A stretch of 64,000 bases of DNA from Bifidobacterium catenulatum DSM 16992 = JCM 1194 = LMG 11043 (GCF_001025195.1 NZ_AP012325.1:2015526-2079525); one strand, 5' to 3'; shown: positions 43,793 to 53,826, counted from the first letter of the stretch. Notes: generated by a model from the sequence alone, not told the origin. Program-made: numbers and translations.

Positions 43793-44416
43793 ATGACTCA
43801 GGCTAACGACGAGCGCGCCGCGCGCAAACAGTACATTCGCAGCCGTCAGAAGGTGGTGTTCGCCATCATCGGCACCATTTTGGCGGTCGCATTGGTAATT
43901 TCCTTGCTGTTCTTCTTCCATGTTGGAGGATTGGGCAAAGTCAAATCGGCTGCGGTACAACCGAATTACGGCCAGCAGGCTCCTTGTGCCGCTCAGGAAC
44001 AGGACGGCAGCAAAGGCAAGTACGTGGAGAACCGCAACATCACCGTGCGCGTGCTCAACGGCACTGAATTCTCCGGCTTCGCACAAGCCGTCAGCAGCGC
44101 GCTGCAGAATCGCGAGTTCAACACCCAGGCCGCCGGCAACTACACCAGTTCCAAGGTGGAGCGCACGATGATTATCTTCGGCAAGAACGCCATTAATCAG
44201 GCGTACACGGTGAACAGCAACTTCACCGACGCGAAAATGGTGATGGACGATCGTGAGGATATGCTAATCGACGTTGTGGTCGGCGCGACCTTCGACAATC
44301 TGCAGAATCAGAAGCAAGTGCCGACCGCCGGCAAGAAGATCGAAAGCTTCGAAGGATGCGTTACCGTCGACAAGATGACCGACGTACAGAAGGCTCCCGA
44401 ACACGACGCAGTTTGA
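43793..44416 (+). CDS. LytR_C-domain membrane protein
   Basis: 207 residues from ATG 43793 (GGAGAAGG site); the open frame reaching back to 43646 lies within ispE and is rejected. A basic N-terminus and one helix (about 22-43) anchor the protein. The outer part carries a LytR C-terminal-type domain (ITVRVLNGTEFSGFA ... VDVVVGATFDNL). Such domains occur at the end of LytR-CpsA-Psr glycopolymer ligases and alone in actinobacteria; function unknown. A bidirectional terminator follows. Confidence 0.8.
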   Translation: MTQANDERAARKQYIRSRQKVVFAIIGTILAVALVISLLFFFHVGGLGKVKSAAVQPNYGQQAPCAAQEQDGSKGKYVENRNITVRVLNGTEFSGFAQAVSSALQNREFNTQAAGNYTSSKVERTMIIFGKNAINQAYTVNSNFTDAKMVMDDREDMLIDVVVGATFDNLQNQKQVPTAGKKIESFEGCVTVDKMTDVQKAPEHDAV

Positions 44417-44450
44417 TTTGTGAGTCTGTGGATTTGCAGATTTGCAGACT

Positions 44451-44496
44451 GACCGCACGATTCTGTTTTTCATTCGAAAATGCGAATCGTGCGGTC
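44451..44496. terminator. Bidirectional terminator between convergent genes
   Basis: GACCGCACGATTC (44451-44463) pairs perfectly with GAATCGTGCGGTC (44484-44496). Confidence 0.75.
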
Positions 44497-44528
44497 AAAA
44501 TATTGAAATCGTACGATCAGAAGGCAGA

Positions 44529-45950
44529 TTATTCGGACTGCTGCTCCTCGTACCAGCGATTCAACTCGGCAACAGCGACATCACGCTCGACCGGGCCGTT
44601 ATCGAGACGATATTCCAACATGTGCTTGTACGCCTTGCCAACCAGCGGCCCCGGTTCAATGCCGAGTAGCTGCATGATTTCGTCACCGTTCAGATCAGGG
44701 CGGATCGCGTCGAAATCCTCCTTCTCCTTCAGATCGCGCACGCGCTGTTCCATCTCGTCCATCGCCGACGAAAACACCATGGCCTTGCGCTTGTTCTGCG
44801 TGGTCGCATCGGCACGCGTAAGGCGGTTCAGACGCTCGTACAGCGGGCCCGCGTCCTTGACGTAACGACGGACCGCGGAATCCGTCCACGGCTCCTCCAC
44901 GTAGCCATGGAAGCGCAAGTGCAGATTGACCAGCTCGCTGACATCCTCGACCATATGATGGTCAAAATGCAGCGCTTTCAAACGCTTGCGGGTCATTTTC
45001 GCACCGACCGCATCATGATGATGGAAACTCACCTTGCCGCCCGCCTCGAAACGACGGGTTTTCGGCTTGCCGATATCATGCATGAGCGCAGCCAAACGCA
45101 ACGTCAGATCCGGAGCTGGCACAGGGCCGTCCGGGCCGGTTTCAAGAGCGACAGCACGATCAATGACGATCATGGTGTGCTCGAACACGTCCTTATGACG
45201 ATGATGTTCGTCAATTTCGAGCTGCAATGCCGGAATTTCCGGGAAGACGATATCCGCAAGACCGGAATCAACCAACGCTTCGATACCTGCGCGCGGGCGA
45301 TCGGACAGCAGCATTTTGACCAGTTCGTCGCGTACGCGCTCGGCGGAAACGATTTCAATGCGATCGACCATGTCAGTCAACGCTTCGGCGGTTTCCGGTT
45401 CGATGCGGAAGCCCAGTTGCGCTACGAAACGCACGGCACGCATCATACGCAGCGGATCGTCGTCGAATGACTGGCGAGGATCGACCGGCGTACGCAACAC
45501 GCCCTTGACCAAATCGTTCGCACCGCCGAACGGGTCGACGAATTCCAATTCGGGCACGCGCAACGCCATGGCGTTCACCGTGAAATCACGGCGGGAAAGA
45601 TCGCCTTCCAGCGTGTCGCCATAATTGACTTCCGGCTTGCGCGAGTCGGGGTCATACGTGTCGGAACGGTAGGTCGTTACCTCAACCTGCACTTCCGTGC
45701 CATCCTCACGACGGCGCATCGCACCCAACGTGCCGAATTTGCGCCCCATATCCCAAAAGCCATCACGCCCGAAACGGCGCAAAATATGTTCAAACTGCTC
45801 GGGACGCGCCGATGTGCAAAAATCCAAATCATGCGATTTGCGATGCAACAGCAGGTCCCGAACGGGACCTCCCACCAACGCCAATTCATAGCCTTCTTCG
45901 GCGAACATACGCCCTAATTCAATGGCCTCTGGCCACACTTCGAAGTTCAC
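44529..45950 (-). CDS. cca: CCA tRNA nucleotidyltransferase (PcnA/Cca with HD domain)
   Basis: 473 residues from GTG 45950, which has GAAAGG six nt upstream; the open frame starts at 45971 and that GTG is an alternative. Nucleotidyltransferase signature LVGGPVRD (25-32) with DLDF (41-44), the RRDFTVNAMA segment, and RNA-binding region with DPLRMMRAVRF. An HD domain (LMHDIGKPKTR) lies in the C-terminal half. Adds or repairs the tRNA 3' CCA. In mycobacteria too, the gene is divergent from the NUDIX-murJ group, as here. Confidence 0.93.
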   Translation of the reverse strand: MNFEVWPEAIELGRMFAEEGYELALVGGPVRDLLLHRKSHDLDFCTSARPEQFEHILRRFGRDGFWDMGRKFGTLGAMRRREDGTEVQVEVTTYRSDTYDPDSRKPEVNYGDTLEGDLSRRDFTVNAMALRVPELEFVDPFGGANDLVKGVLRTPVDPRQSFDDDPLRMMRAVRFVAQLGFRIEPETAEALTDMVDRIEIVSAERVRDELVKMLLSDRPRAGIEALVDSGLADIVFPEIPALQLEIDEHHRHKDVFEHTMIVIDRAVALETGPDGPVPAPDLTLRLAALMHDIGKPKTRRFEAGGKVSFHHHDAVGAKMTRKRLKALHFDHHMVEDVSELVNLHLRFHGYVEEPWTDSAVRRYVKDAGPLYERLNRLTRADATTQNKRKAMVFSSAMDEMEQRVRDLKEKEDFDAIRPDLNGDEIMQLLGIEPGPLVGKAYKHMLEYRLDNGPVERDVAVAELNRWYEEQQSE

Positions 45951-46036
45951 GCCATCCCTTTCCGGCACCACAAGTTTTCTGCCCTACCAGCATACCGTTA
46001 CCCCACCTGCACACAGAATTGAGTATGGTTGGAATC

Positions 46037-46687
46037 ATGATTACGCCCGCAGACCTTGCACGCATGCTTGCCCATGCTGCGGACGACCATACCCAAAATC
46101 CGATGGCACCGGACAAACTGCTATACACATCGCAGTCCGTTTCCTTGCGTCAAGAGACCATCATCACGCCCAGCGCACCCACCCCAGCAATGATGCCGCA
46201 GCGGCGCGCCACAGACGGTCCGACCACATTCGCCTCGCTCGACGCGCAGGAACTGCCGGTAGTACGCGAATATTCGGCAGGCGGTCTCGTATTCGACGAC
46301 AAGGGCCGTGTGGCGATCATCGCACGTCATTCACGCAGCGGGCATTTGGAATGGTGCCTGCCGAAAGGCCATATCGAAAAAGGTGAGACACCGCAGCAAA
46401 CCGCCGTTCGCGAAGTACATGAGGAAACCGGCATTTTGGGTGAAGTGGTCGATTCCATCGCCACCATCGACTACTGGTTCACGGGAACCAGCCAGCGCGT
46501 GCACAAGCTGGTGCATCATTTCGCATTGCGCCAGATCGGCGGCGAGCTGACGGTGGAAGGCGATCCGGACCATGAGGCGGAAGACGCGATTTGGGTGGAT
46601 TTTGCTGATTTGGACGACGTTCTCAGCTACCCGAACGAACGAAAGATAGCATGGTTGTACGCAAGGAAACTCAACAGACAGGCGTGA
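46037..46687 (+). CDS. NUDIX hydrolase
   Basis: 216 residues from ATG 46037 (GGTTGGA just upstream; 46025 is alternative). The Nudix box GHIEKGE...REVHEETG lies at residues 111-132. Approximately 75 disordered residues precede it. It occupies the place of mutT4 (Rv3908) in mycobacteria, where the enzyme removes oxidised or excess nucleoside diphosphate derivatives; substrate here unknown. Its end overlaps the next gene by 37 nt, so the cluster is one operon. Confidence 0.85.
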   Translation: MITPADLARMLAHAADDHTQNPMAPDKLLYTSQSVSLRQETIITPSAPTPAMMPQRRATDGPTTFASLDAQELPVVREYSAGGLVFDDKGRVAIIARHSRSGHLEWCLPKGHIEKGETPQQTAVREVHEETGILGEVVDSIATIDYWFTGTSQRVHKLVHHFALRQIGGELTVEGDPDHEAEDAIWVDFADLDDVLSYPNERKIAWLYARKLNRQA

Positions 46688-48804
46688 AGGTGAATCAACC
46701 CGCACAACGGAACGTTCCGCACGGCATACGTGCTCTTTCGGCAATCCTCGCCATGGTCATGACCATGGCGTTGATGTTGTTATACGCGCCTATGCCACAT
46801 GCCAAAGCCGAAGAAACGCCGGAAACACAATCGGGAGCCATGCTGTCGATCGACTCTTCCACAGCCGTGCTGACAGACACTTCCGGCTATCATCTGAGCG
46901 CAACGGTGACTAACACCACCGATCAGGAAATCCCATCGGGCACGCTGACCCTCGCCATGAACGCCTTCTACACGTTCGTGTCGCGCAACGATATCCAGGA
47001 ATGGTCGGAAGGCATCGGGCAGATCCCAACGCCCGATATCGTGGGCCAAAGCGAGGTTCCCGCGCTTCAGCCGGGAGCTTCAGCAAACGTGCGCATCGAC
47101 GCAGAATCAAGCCAAGAAGCACTGGCATCCATCCACTCCTGGGGTCCCAAGCCCGTCACGCTCAACTATGAGGCCGACGGCGTCCAGCAAGACGAAGCAC
47201 ACACTTTCGCAACACGAACCGGAGCCGGACTCAATACCCCCGACACGCCCGCGATGAATATCACCATCGTGCAGCCGCTCGAAGCGCAAGGATGGACCAC
47301 CGACAACACCATGCTGGAACAACTCGTCAACAAAGGTGGCGTCACCTCCGCGGAACTTTCGAAAATCGCCGTCCCCGGCAAAGAAGACGAGGCACGACTC
47401 AAGTCGCTGGAAGAGACGTTCACCAAGCATGACAAACTGCAGGTGGTGGCCGATCCGACCTATCTGAAGGCGATGTCGATGCCGACGCAAGTCGACGGCA
47501 TCACGCAACCGTCCCTGTTCGACATCACCGCCTATTCCGCGCTGAACGACAGTAAAACCTATGATTCGTCAGGCGTCGGTACCTCGCAATGGAGTGCCGA
47601 ACAGGCCTTGAAAAACTATCAATCGGCGTTGGGTGACCCGAACGCGAGTATGACCACGTATGCATGGCAGGGCACTGGCAATTGGACGATCGAGGCGCTT
47701 ACGAAAGCCAAACAGCAGGGGTACGACACCGTCATCGCCACGCATGATTTCGAAGCGGACGATGCGGCCACTGCGGAAACAGGCAAGGCCATAGTGTCCA
47801 CCGACACGGGTGACGTCACCGTACTGACCGCGCAAAGCGTGCTTTCCAACCTTGCACAGGGCAAGGCGACCAGTTCCGACGCCGAAGCGGATGGCGAGGG
47901 AACAACGGCCGGGCGTCTCGCACGATTCGTCGCGCAAAGCGCGTTCTACCAGATGGAACAGCCGTATGCGGAACGCAACCTGCTGGTCTGCCTGAACGAC
48001 AATTCCGACCCAGCCGTCGTGGACGCGCTGATGACGGACGTCGAACAATCGCCATGGCTGAACATCACCGATCTGAACACATTAAGCAACGCCGACCCCA
48101 CTTTGAGCGGCGACGATGCGGCCACGATCGTGCCGCAATCCGACGGAATCAATGATGCGACGCGAGCCAATCTCAGGCAGACGCTCAGTACGCTGGCAGC
48201 CTCAGCAAGCGACATCAAACGATTTAACGCGTCCATCCTCACCGACGACGCCAAGCAGGCCCCCGCAGGCCTCAAAGCGTGGCGCAGACAGCTCGTCAAC
48301 GCGCACGGCATCATGGCATTGCACGCGCTAGGCGGCGAAAATCCAGCCGGAAGCACCATGGTGGAAGGAGCCGGGCAACTGGCGTCCCTGCTCATCAACG
48401 GCGTGGCCATCACACCGACGGAAAACGTCAACGTGGTCAGCGAAACCGCGCAAATGCCCGTTACCATCAGCAACAGCCACCCCTATCCGGTCACGGTAAA
48501 AGTCTCATCGTTGACCAACTCCATGCAGATCGTCACTTCGCGTTTCGACACCGTGGAAGTGCCCGCGCACGGCGAAGCCCAAGTGGCATTCACCATCCGC
48601 GTGGCCACCTCAGGCACCGCGGACGCCACACTCAGCCTGCAGGACAGGCAGGGCATCACATTCGGAGCGACACAAACCACCCACATCACCAGCGCATTGC
48701 AGATCAGCGACAAAAGCGGCTTCATCATCATCGGCATCGCCGTGCTGCTTGGAGCTTTGGGACTGTGGCGCCAATTCCACCGTAAGAAGGATCCCGACGA
48801 ATGA
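46651..48804 (+). CDS. DUF6049-like envelope protein in the murJ operon
   Basis: 717 residues. Signal peptide (ALSAILAMVMTMALMLLYAPMPHAKA), a long extracytoplasmic region, one C-terminal helix (SGFIIIGIAVLLGALGLW) and a basic tail. Matches by position and topology the mycobacterial Rv3909 protein, which lies between the NUDIX gene and murJ. Its exact role in lipid II export is unknown. Overlaps murJ by ATGA. The start is uncertain: 46651 is 5 nt after GAAAG. Confidence 0.78.
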   Translation: MVVRKETQQTGVKVNQPAQRNVPHGIRALSAILAMVMTMALMLLYAPMPHAKAEETPETQSGAMLSIDSSTAVLTDTSGYHLSATVTNTTDQEIPSGTLTLAMNAFYTFVSRNDIQEWSEGIGQIPTPDIVGQSEVPALQPGASANVRIDAESSQEALASIHSWGPKPVTLNYEADGVQQDEAHTFATRTGAGLNTPDTPAMNITIVQPLEAQGWTTDNTMLEQLVNKGGVTSAELSKIAVPGKEDEARLKSLEETFTKHDKLQVVADPTYLKAMSMPTQVDGITQPSLFDITAYSALNDSKTYDSSGVGTSQWSAEQALKNYQSALGDPNASMTTYAWQGTGNWTIEALTKAKQQGYDTVIATHDFEADDAATAETGKAIVSTDTGDVTVLTAQSVLSNLAQGKATSSDAEADGEGTTAGRLARFVAQSAFYQMEQPYAERNLLVCLNDNSDPAVVDALMTDVEQSPWLNITDLNTLSNADPTLSGDDAATIVPQSDGINDATRANLRQTLSTLAASASDIKRFNASILTDDAKQAPAGLKAWRRQLVNAHGIMALHALGGENPAGSTMVEGAGQLASLLINGVAITPTENVNVVSETAQMPVTISNSHPYPVTVKVSSLTNSMQIVTSRFDTVEVPAHGEAQVAFTIRVATSGTADATLSLQDRQGITFGATQTTHITSALQISDKSGFIIIGIAVLLGALGLWRQFHRKKDPDE

Positions 48805-50516
48805 GTTCTTCCGTTGGCCGTAATTCACTGATCATGGCCTCCGGCACTGCGGCCTCGCGCGTGACCGGGCAAATCCGCACCATTCTGCTCGCCTGGGCTT
48901 TAGGCACCACCGGCTATGCGGCAAACGCCTACCAGGCCGGATCCATGATTCCGCAGGTCATCTACACTCTGGTTTCCGGCGGTATCTTCAACGCCGTGCT
49001 CGTACCGCAGATCGTGCGCACGTTGAAGGCGAAAGACGCCGAAACCAGGCTCAACAAGCTCATCACGCTCGCCATCACCATGTTGTTGGCGGTGGCGATT
49101 CTGATGGCGCTGTGCACGCCGCTGCTCACTAGACTGTATGTGAACGGCAGCCCGGAAACCATGGCGTTGGCAACCTCTTTCACCCTGTGGTGCATGCCCC
49201 AGATTTTCTTCTATGGCCTGTATACGGTGGTCGGCCAGATTCTTGCGGCCAAAGACCATTTCACCGCGTATGCGTGGAGTTCGGTGGGCGCGAACATCAT
49301 CAGCTGCATCGGTTTCGGCACGTTCATCGCATTGTTCGGCCGCGCCACGGAACATCCGCTTGATTTTTGGACCGCCGACAAAATCGCTTTGACGGCCGGA
49401 ACATGGACGTTGGGCGTGGCATTCCAAGCGTTGGTATTATTCATTCCGCTGACCAAAATCGGATTGAAATACCGTCCGCAATTCGGACTTCGCGGCATCG
49501 GCTTGCGTTCCATGGGTCCGGTCGCGGCTTGGAGTGTCGGCATTGTCGTAATCGACCAGCTCGCCAATATCGTAATCACGCGCACGTCCACCAACGCGCC
49601 GATGCTCGCGCAGCAGCAGTTCGGCATCAATCCGCTCGACGTGGCCGGCAATGCCTCGTACCAGAACGCGTACACGATTTACATGCTGCCATATTCGCTG
49701 ATTGCCGTTTCGCTTGCAACCGCGATTTTCCCGAAAATATCCCGTGCGGTCGCCGACCATAATATCGCCGAAGCGCGTGCCGATCTAAGTCAGGCACTGC
49801 GCAATATGGGCGTGATCATGTGCTATTTCTCGGTCGCTTTCGTAGTGATGCCCGTTCCGATCATTCTCGCGTTGCTGCCGTCTGTGAACGTCAGAGAGGC
49901 GATTCTTATGGCGGGACCGTTAGTCACGCTTGGCGTGGGACTTCCGTTCGCCAGCGCGTATCTGATTATCCAGCGCACGTTCTATGCATTCGAAGACGGC
50001 AAATCGCCGTTCATTTTCATGCTGTTTGCCATGGGCATTCAAGCGGTAGGCGTGATCATCGGCGCGAGACTACTCCCCCCTACCGAATGGACGACAATGA
50101 TCGGCATGCTAGGAGCCATAAGCTACATACTGCCGATCCCCATCCTGTATGCCATGCTGCGCAAACGATTCGAAAACAATATCGACGGTCCGCACATAGC
50201 CATCTCATATCTGAAATCGATTGGCGCGGCAGCAGCTACCATGTTCATCGGCATGACGGTACGTGACAGCATCTACCAGCTTGTCGGCGCCCAAATCGGA
50301 GCGGTGGACGGTCATATGAACTGGATTCAGGCAGTGACGTGCGCCTCACTGTTGGCCATAGTGACCTTCATCGTTTACGTGGGCACGTTGCGGCTGCTGC
50401 GTTCCGAGGAATTCAACGAGACGATCGCGCTGATTTCCTCACGTATTCCCGGACTTCGCAAGCCGACCAGCCCCAACGATAGACTGGAACAGGGCGACGC
50501 CGAAAACGGCGAGTGA
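48801..50516 (+). CDS. murJ: Lipid II flippase MurJ
   Basis: 571 residues with about 14 helices. MATE-like MurJ with SGTAASRVTGQIRTILLAWALG at the N-terminus and YTLVSGGIFNAVLVPQIVRT. Flips undecaprenyl-linked peptidoglycan precursor across the membrane. In mycobacteria the pseudokinase domain is fused to this protein; here the protein ends after the membrane part and the pseudokinase follows as a separate gene 41 nt later. The ATGA overlap marks the start. Confidence 0.93.
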   Translation: MSSSVGRNSLIMASGTAASRVTGQIRTILLAWALGTTGYAANAYQAGSMIPQVIYTLVSGGIFNAVLVPQIVRTLKAKDAETRLNKLITLAITMLLAVAILMALCTPLLTRLYVNGSPETMALATSFTLWCMPQIFFYGLYTVVGQILAAKDHFTAYAWSSVGANIISCIGFGTFIALFGRATEHPLDFWTADKIALTAGTWTLGVAFQALVLFIPLTKIGLKYRPQFGLRGIGLRSMGPVAAWSVGIVVIDQLANIVITRTSTNAPMLAQQQFGINPLDVAGNASYQNAYTIYMLPYSLIAVSLATAIFPKISRAVADHNIAEARADLSQALRNMGVIMCYFSVAFVVMPVPIILALLPSVNVREAILMAGPLVTLGVGLPFASAYLIIQRTFYAFEDGKSPFIFMLFAMGIQAVGVIIGARLLPPTEWTTMIGMLGAISYILPIPILYAMLRKRFENNIDGPHIAISYLKSIGAAAATMFIGMTVRDSIYQLVGAQIGAVDGHMNWIQAVTCASLLAIVTFIVYVGTLRLLRSEEFNETIALISSRIPGLRKPTSPNDRLEQGDAENGE

Positions 50517-50557
50517 CCATAGGCAGAACAAACGTTTACAAAAAGTTGAAGGAACCC

Positions 50558-52582
50558 ATGAAACCTCAGCTGGGAGATACCATCAGCAATCGCTACGTGC
50601 TCGTTTCGCCATTGCGCGAAGAAACCGGACTGCAGGTCTGGAAGGCCAGCGACCATGTGCTCGCACGGGATTGCCAGCTGTTTATCGTCAGCAACAGCAA
50701 GGCATTGCAGGAAGTCAACGCAACCGCTTCCATGCTGGCAATTTCACATGATTCCCACTTCACGAAAGTGCTGCAGCTCCAGCATGTCGGCCAGGTCGCG
50801 CTGGTGGTGACGCAGCTTGACGAAGGCATGACCCTCAGCGAATATCTTGCGCTGAACGCCAACCAGCCGTTGAGCTATACAGCCATGCGCTCCATCATTG
50901 GCGAAGTCATCGAAGCGTTGCATGCACTGCAAAAAGACAATCTCACGCATTTCTCCATCAGCACCGACACGGTACGACTGACCCGTTCCGGCATTCAGAT
51001 CGCAGACGCTCCGGTAAGCATCATGCTTGCTGACACTTCCTGCGCTCAAGCTTTGGAAAATCGGGAACAGCTTGCGATTCGGCAGATTGCGGCATTGCTG
51101 TATGCGATGTTGACCCGACGCCCGTCCACATTGTCGACTGATTTCCGTCTGGAAGCGCTTGCGCCGACCACACCGATGGAATTCCGCGTGATCTGCAAGC
51201 GCGGTCTTGAACTTGCGGAGGATGACGGCTTCCCCACCGTTCCGATGGCGACCATTGCGGAATTGGAGGCGCTGCTTGGCGAATACCAGCCGCTATCATC
51301 GTTGGGGGGCATGGATGTCACGTTGCCTTCCATGGATTCGGAATGCTCGATCGCCAATGTTCCGTTGCTGCAGATTCTTGAGAAGGATGCGCTCCCACTG
51401 CCGGATACGCTGGCGGCGGCTGGAAGCATTCCGGAAATGACGTTCACGGCCCCCGAACCGCATAACGATTTTTCCGATGGCAAGGAGGCTTTGGCGAAAA
51501 GCGTCGCGGCCACCAGTGGAGCGGTGAAATCGTTGTGGAGCAGCGGCCGTGAGCTGTTGAGCGAAGAAGACATCGACGGCGTGACCGACACCAGCGATTC
51601 CCCCTTCTCTTTCCCCATCAGGGTTTCCGTACCGGCCGATGGCATGTCATCCGACGATTCCCAGTTGGAAAAAACAGGCCGCATTCCAGTGATCGGCGCG
51701 GATGGTCAGGTCATTCAGCCCGGCGAGGAGTCCGCTCGCGCGTTGAAAGCAGAGCAGGAGGCGATCGACGCCGCGTATGCAGCCGGTCGAGCCGCGGTTC
51801 CGCCAAGCTTCACACCGAAAAATCCTTCTCCCGCTTCGGCGAATACTGACGTTGCCGACGCGAAACTGTTTGGCAAGCTGAAAACTAAGGTCGTTGCGAT
51901 TATCGTTGCGGTCATCGTGGTTGCGGTTGCGCTTGGTTTTGCAGTTCATGGTTTGATGCAGCCCTCAGATTCGGTTACGACTGATTCAAAAGGACCATGG
52001 CCGGAAATAAATCTTGACGAAGTGCCGTTCGGCGAGGGAGATCAATCGGATGAGAATTCCGCAGATTCCTCCAATGCCGACTCGTCCGGCAATGCCGATT
52101 CATCCAATTCCAAGGATTCTTCCGATACTTCCGCCAATGCGCCGGCATCCGGCGATTCGACGGCATCCAAGAAACTCAAGAAAACCGAAGACAAGGTCGT
52201 GACCGCCGACAAGCAGTCGAAAAAGGTGCCGGATCCGAAGCAGCCGGAAAACACGACCGCATACGAAATCGACAATCGTAAGTTCCTGTCGAATCCTGAC
52301 GGACAGCAGGGCTACGGATATTACGTGCACCTGAGCCAGCCGCAGAAGGCGTATCGCATGGTCATCAAGATTCGTTCTTCGGGCGGTCAGGGATACATTC
52401 GTGTGAACGCGACGGACAGCCCATCCCAGGGCAAGCAGGTGGCGCAGTTCGAATTCGACGATTCCGGCACTACCGAAGTGAAGTTCGACAAGTCCGTGGA
52501 AACGCAGGACATCATGCTATGGGTGCCGCTTGATAGTCTGCCGGGCAACCAGCTGTATATCGAAAGCATTCAAGTGTTCTGA
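50558..52582 (+). CDS. MurJ-associated pseudokinase with extracellular domain
   Basis: 674 residues from ATG 50558 (GAAGGAACCC site). The N-terminal 260 residues have a protein-kinase fold, but the catalytic residues are gone: no VAxK lysine, HRDxKxxN replaced by HFSISTDTV, and DFG replaced by IADAPVS. A disordered linker leads to one helix (about 445-468), a second low-complexity Ser/Asn/Asp linker, and a beta-rich outer domain of about 150 residues. This matches the C-terminal half of mycobacterial MviN (Rv3910), whose pseudokinase recruits FhaA when phosphorylated. It probably regulates MurJ. Terminator at 52627. Confidence 0.85.
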   Translation: MKPQLGDTISNRYVLVSPLREETGLQVWKASDHVLARDCQLFIVSNSKALQEVNATASMLAISHDSHFTKVLQLQHVGQVALVVTQLDEGMTLSEYLALNANQPLSYTAMRSIIGEVIEALHALQKDNLTHFSISTDTVRLTRSGIQIADAPVSIMLADTSCAQALENREQLAIRQIAALLYAMLTRRPSTLSTDFRLEALAPTTPMEFRVICKRGLELAEDDGFPTVPMATIAELEALLGEYQPLSSLGGMDVTLPSMDSECSIANVPLLQILEKDALPLPDTLAAAGSIPEMTFTAPEPHNDFSDGKEALAKSVAATSGAVKSLWSSGRELLSEEDIDGVTDTSDSPFSFPIRVSVPADGMSSDDSQLEKTGRIPVIGADGQVIQPGEESARALKAEQEAIDAAYAAGRAAVPPSFTPKNPSPASANTDVADAKLFGKLKTKVVAIIVAVIVVAVALGFAVHGLMQPSDSVTTDSKGPWPEINLDEVPFGEGDQSDENSADSSNADSSGNADSSNSKDSSDTSANAPASGDSTASKKLKKTEDKVVTADKQSKKVPDPKQPENTTAYEIDNRKFLSNPDGQQGYGYYVHLSQPQKAYRMVIKIRSSGGQGYIRVNATDSPSQGKQVAQFEFDDSGTTEVKFDKSVETQDIMLWVPLDSLPGNQLYIESIQVF

Positions 52583-52626
52583 TCATTGTCACCGTCTTTC
52601 TAACGTTTTCCAGAGAGGACGCGCAT

Positions 52627-52657
52627 GGAGGGCACGTGTAATACGCACGTGCCCTCC
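52627..52657 (+). terminator. Intrinsic terminator of the murJ operon
   Basis: Perfect 12-bp stem GGAGGGCACGTG/CACGTGCCCTCC with 7-nt loop, followed by TTTGT. Confidence 0.8.
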
Positions 52658-52736
52658 TTTGTATCCACCACTCGATTGTCTGTCTGCCGAAATCGTGCGG
52701 CTAAACCAGCAAGCCATGCAGCCAATCGCATAATCC

Positions 52737-52848
52737 GTCTGCACAAGTCGTATTTCCTGTCTGCACAACCCCCGAATTGGTGGTCAAATCCGACTTGTGC
52801 AGACATAAAACCGGGGTTATACAAACACAGAACGCAAGTTGTGCAGAC
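52737..52848. repeat. Interleaved inverted repeats of GTCTGCACAA
   Basis: Four copies: 52737-52750 and 52759-52769 forward, 52791-52804 and 52838-52848 reversed. The first forward and first reverse copies match over 14 nt (A/A'), the second pair over 11 nt (B/B'). The order is A-B-A'-B'. It lies between two converging genes, just beyond the HAD gene stop. Confidence 0.7.
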
Positions 52849-52867
52849 AATCCGCCGCGCAGACCAC

Positions 52868-53503
52868 TTACTCGGGCCAGTGCTCGAAGAGAGTGAGAAG
52901 TTTGTTGACGTTTACGTCGCTCCAGCTGTTGATTCGAGGGCCATCGTACGCGCTGTTGTACGGCTGATCGAATACGACCACATGCTGCCCCGCCTCGCGC
53001 AGGGTTTCGATGTTCGCCGGCGAATCGTCAATATGAATTGTGGCCTGCATGCTGTCTTTCAGCCCGGTAAAGCACAGGCTCATGTATGGAATATGGTTGC
53101 TGTCCAACCATTGCGCGGTGTCGGAAACAACCATCTGATGCTGGCCGGACACGAACAGCCGGTGCGTGACGATGCGAATGTACACGTGCTCGCCCGCCAA
53201 TCGTTGCAACGCCTGCGCGACTCCCGGAAGCGGCTGCATCGTTGCATACAGATGCTCACGTTCCGCGGCTTTATGCGTTTCGATGTAATCATCGAGCGTA
53301 TCGAACGGCCATCCATCCTCGCGAATGAGATTGTAATGCGCGGTCTGCAACGCACGTTCCGGCACGTCAATGCCCTGCCGCTGCAGGTAATCGCGGATCG
53401 CACCCTTGTAATCCGCGCAGACGCCGTCCAAATCGAGATTGAGCACGCGATATCCCTGCACGCCCACGCGCTGGCTCTCGTATTGTTCAGGAATAGTCGC
53501 CAT
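52868..53503 (-). CDS. HAD-superfamily phosphatase, NT5C-like
   Basis: 211 residues. Motif I DLDGVCADY with Asp24 and Asp26, motif II IVTHR, and a late HIDDSPAN motif IV. This resembles the 5'(3')-deoxyribonucleotidase (NT5C) group of small HAD phosphatases. Start ATG 53503 has a GAAAGGAACG site. Substrate inferred from family only. Convergent with the murJ operon. Confidence 0.78.
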   Translation of the reverse strand: MATIPEQYESQRVGVQGYRVLNLDLDGVCADYKGAIRDYLQRQGIDVPERALQTAHYNLIREDGWPFDTLDDYIETHKAAEREHLYATMQPLPGVAQALQRLAGEHVYIRIVTHRLFVSGQHQMVVSDTAQWLDSNHIPYMSLCFTGLKDSMQATIHIDDSPANIETLREAGQHVVVFDQPYNSAYDGPRINSWSDVNVNKLLTLFEHWPE

Positions 53504-53826
53504 ATATCACGTTCCTTTCTTACGCCCGACGCCAATCAGCCCGTCGAACAGCCACACTAATCAACTCGCTATCAATCAATGTAACCTGACATTCGCCGAC
53601 AACAAGCGCAAATACTCCCGCAAGTAAGGAAGATCGAAAAGATAGAAAATGTCTAGAAAAAATGATGACCTTGCAAAAAGTCTTACAGGAGAACGTTTTT
53701 TGAGACTTTCATAGAAAAGATCGAAATCTGAAGATCGCGCCGATTCTTTTTGCGACGGCGACACCACCTTGCAATCGACGATCGACTTTTCATCACAGCA
53801 TCATTACGTTTATTTCAAGATTAGCC
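53504..53826. other. Intergenic region between the HAD gene and the small-peptide promoter
   Basis: About 320 nt, A-rich. A hairpin candidate (AAGTCT near 53680, AGACTT near 53700) and several GATCGAAA elements are seen. Short open frames (for example 21 codons at 53649) have no good ribosome site and are not called. Confidence 0.4.

Noticed and set aside
53649..53714. 21-codon frame beginning MSRKNDDL
   Set aside because: No ribosome site at a useful distance, no second copy, no conserved context.
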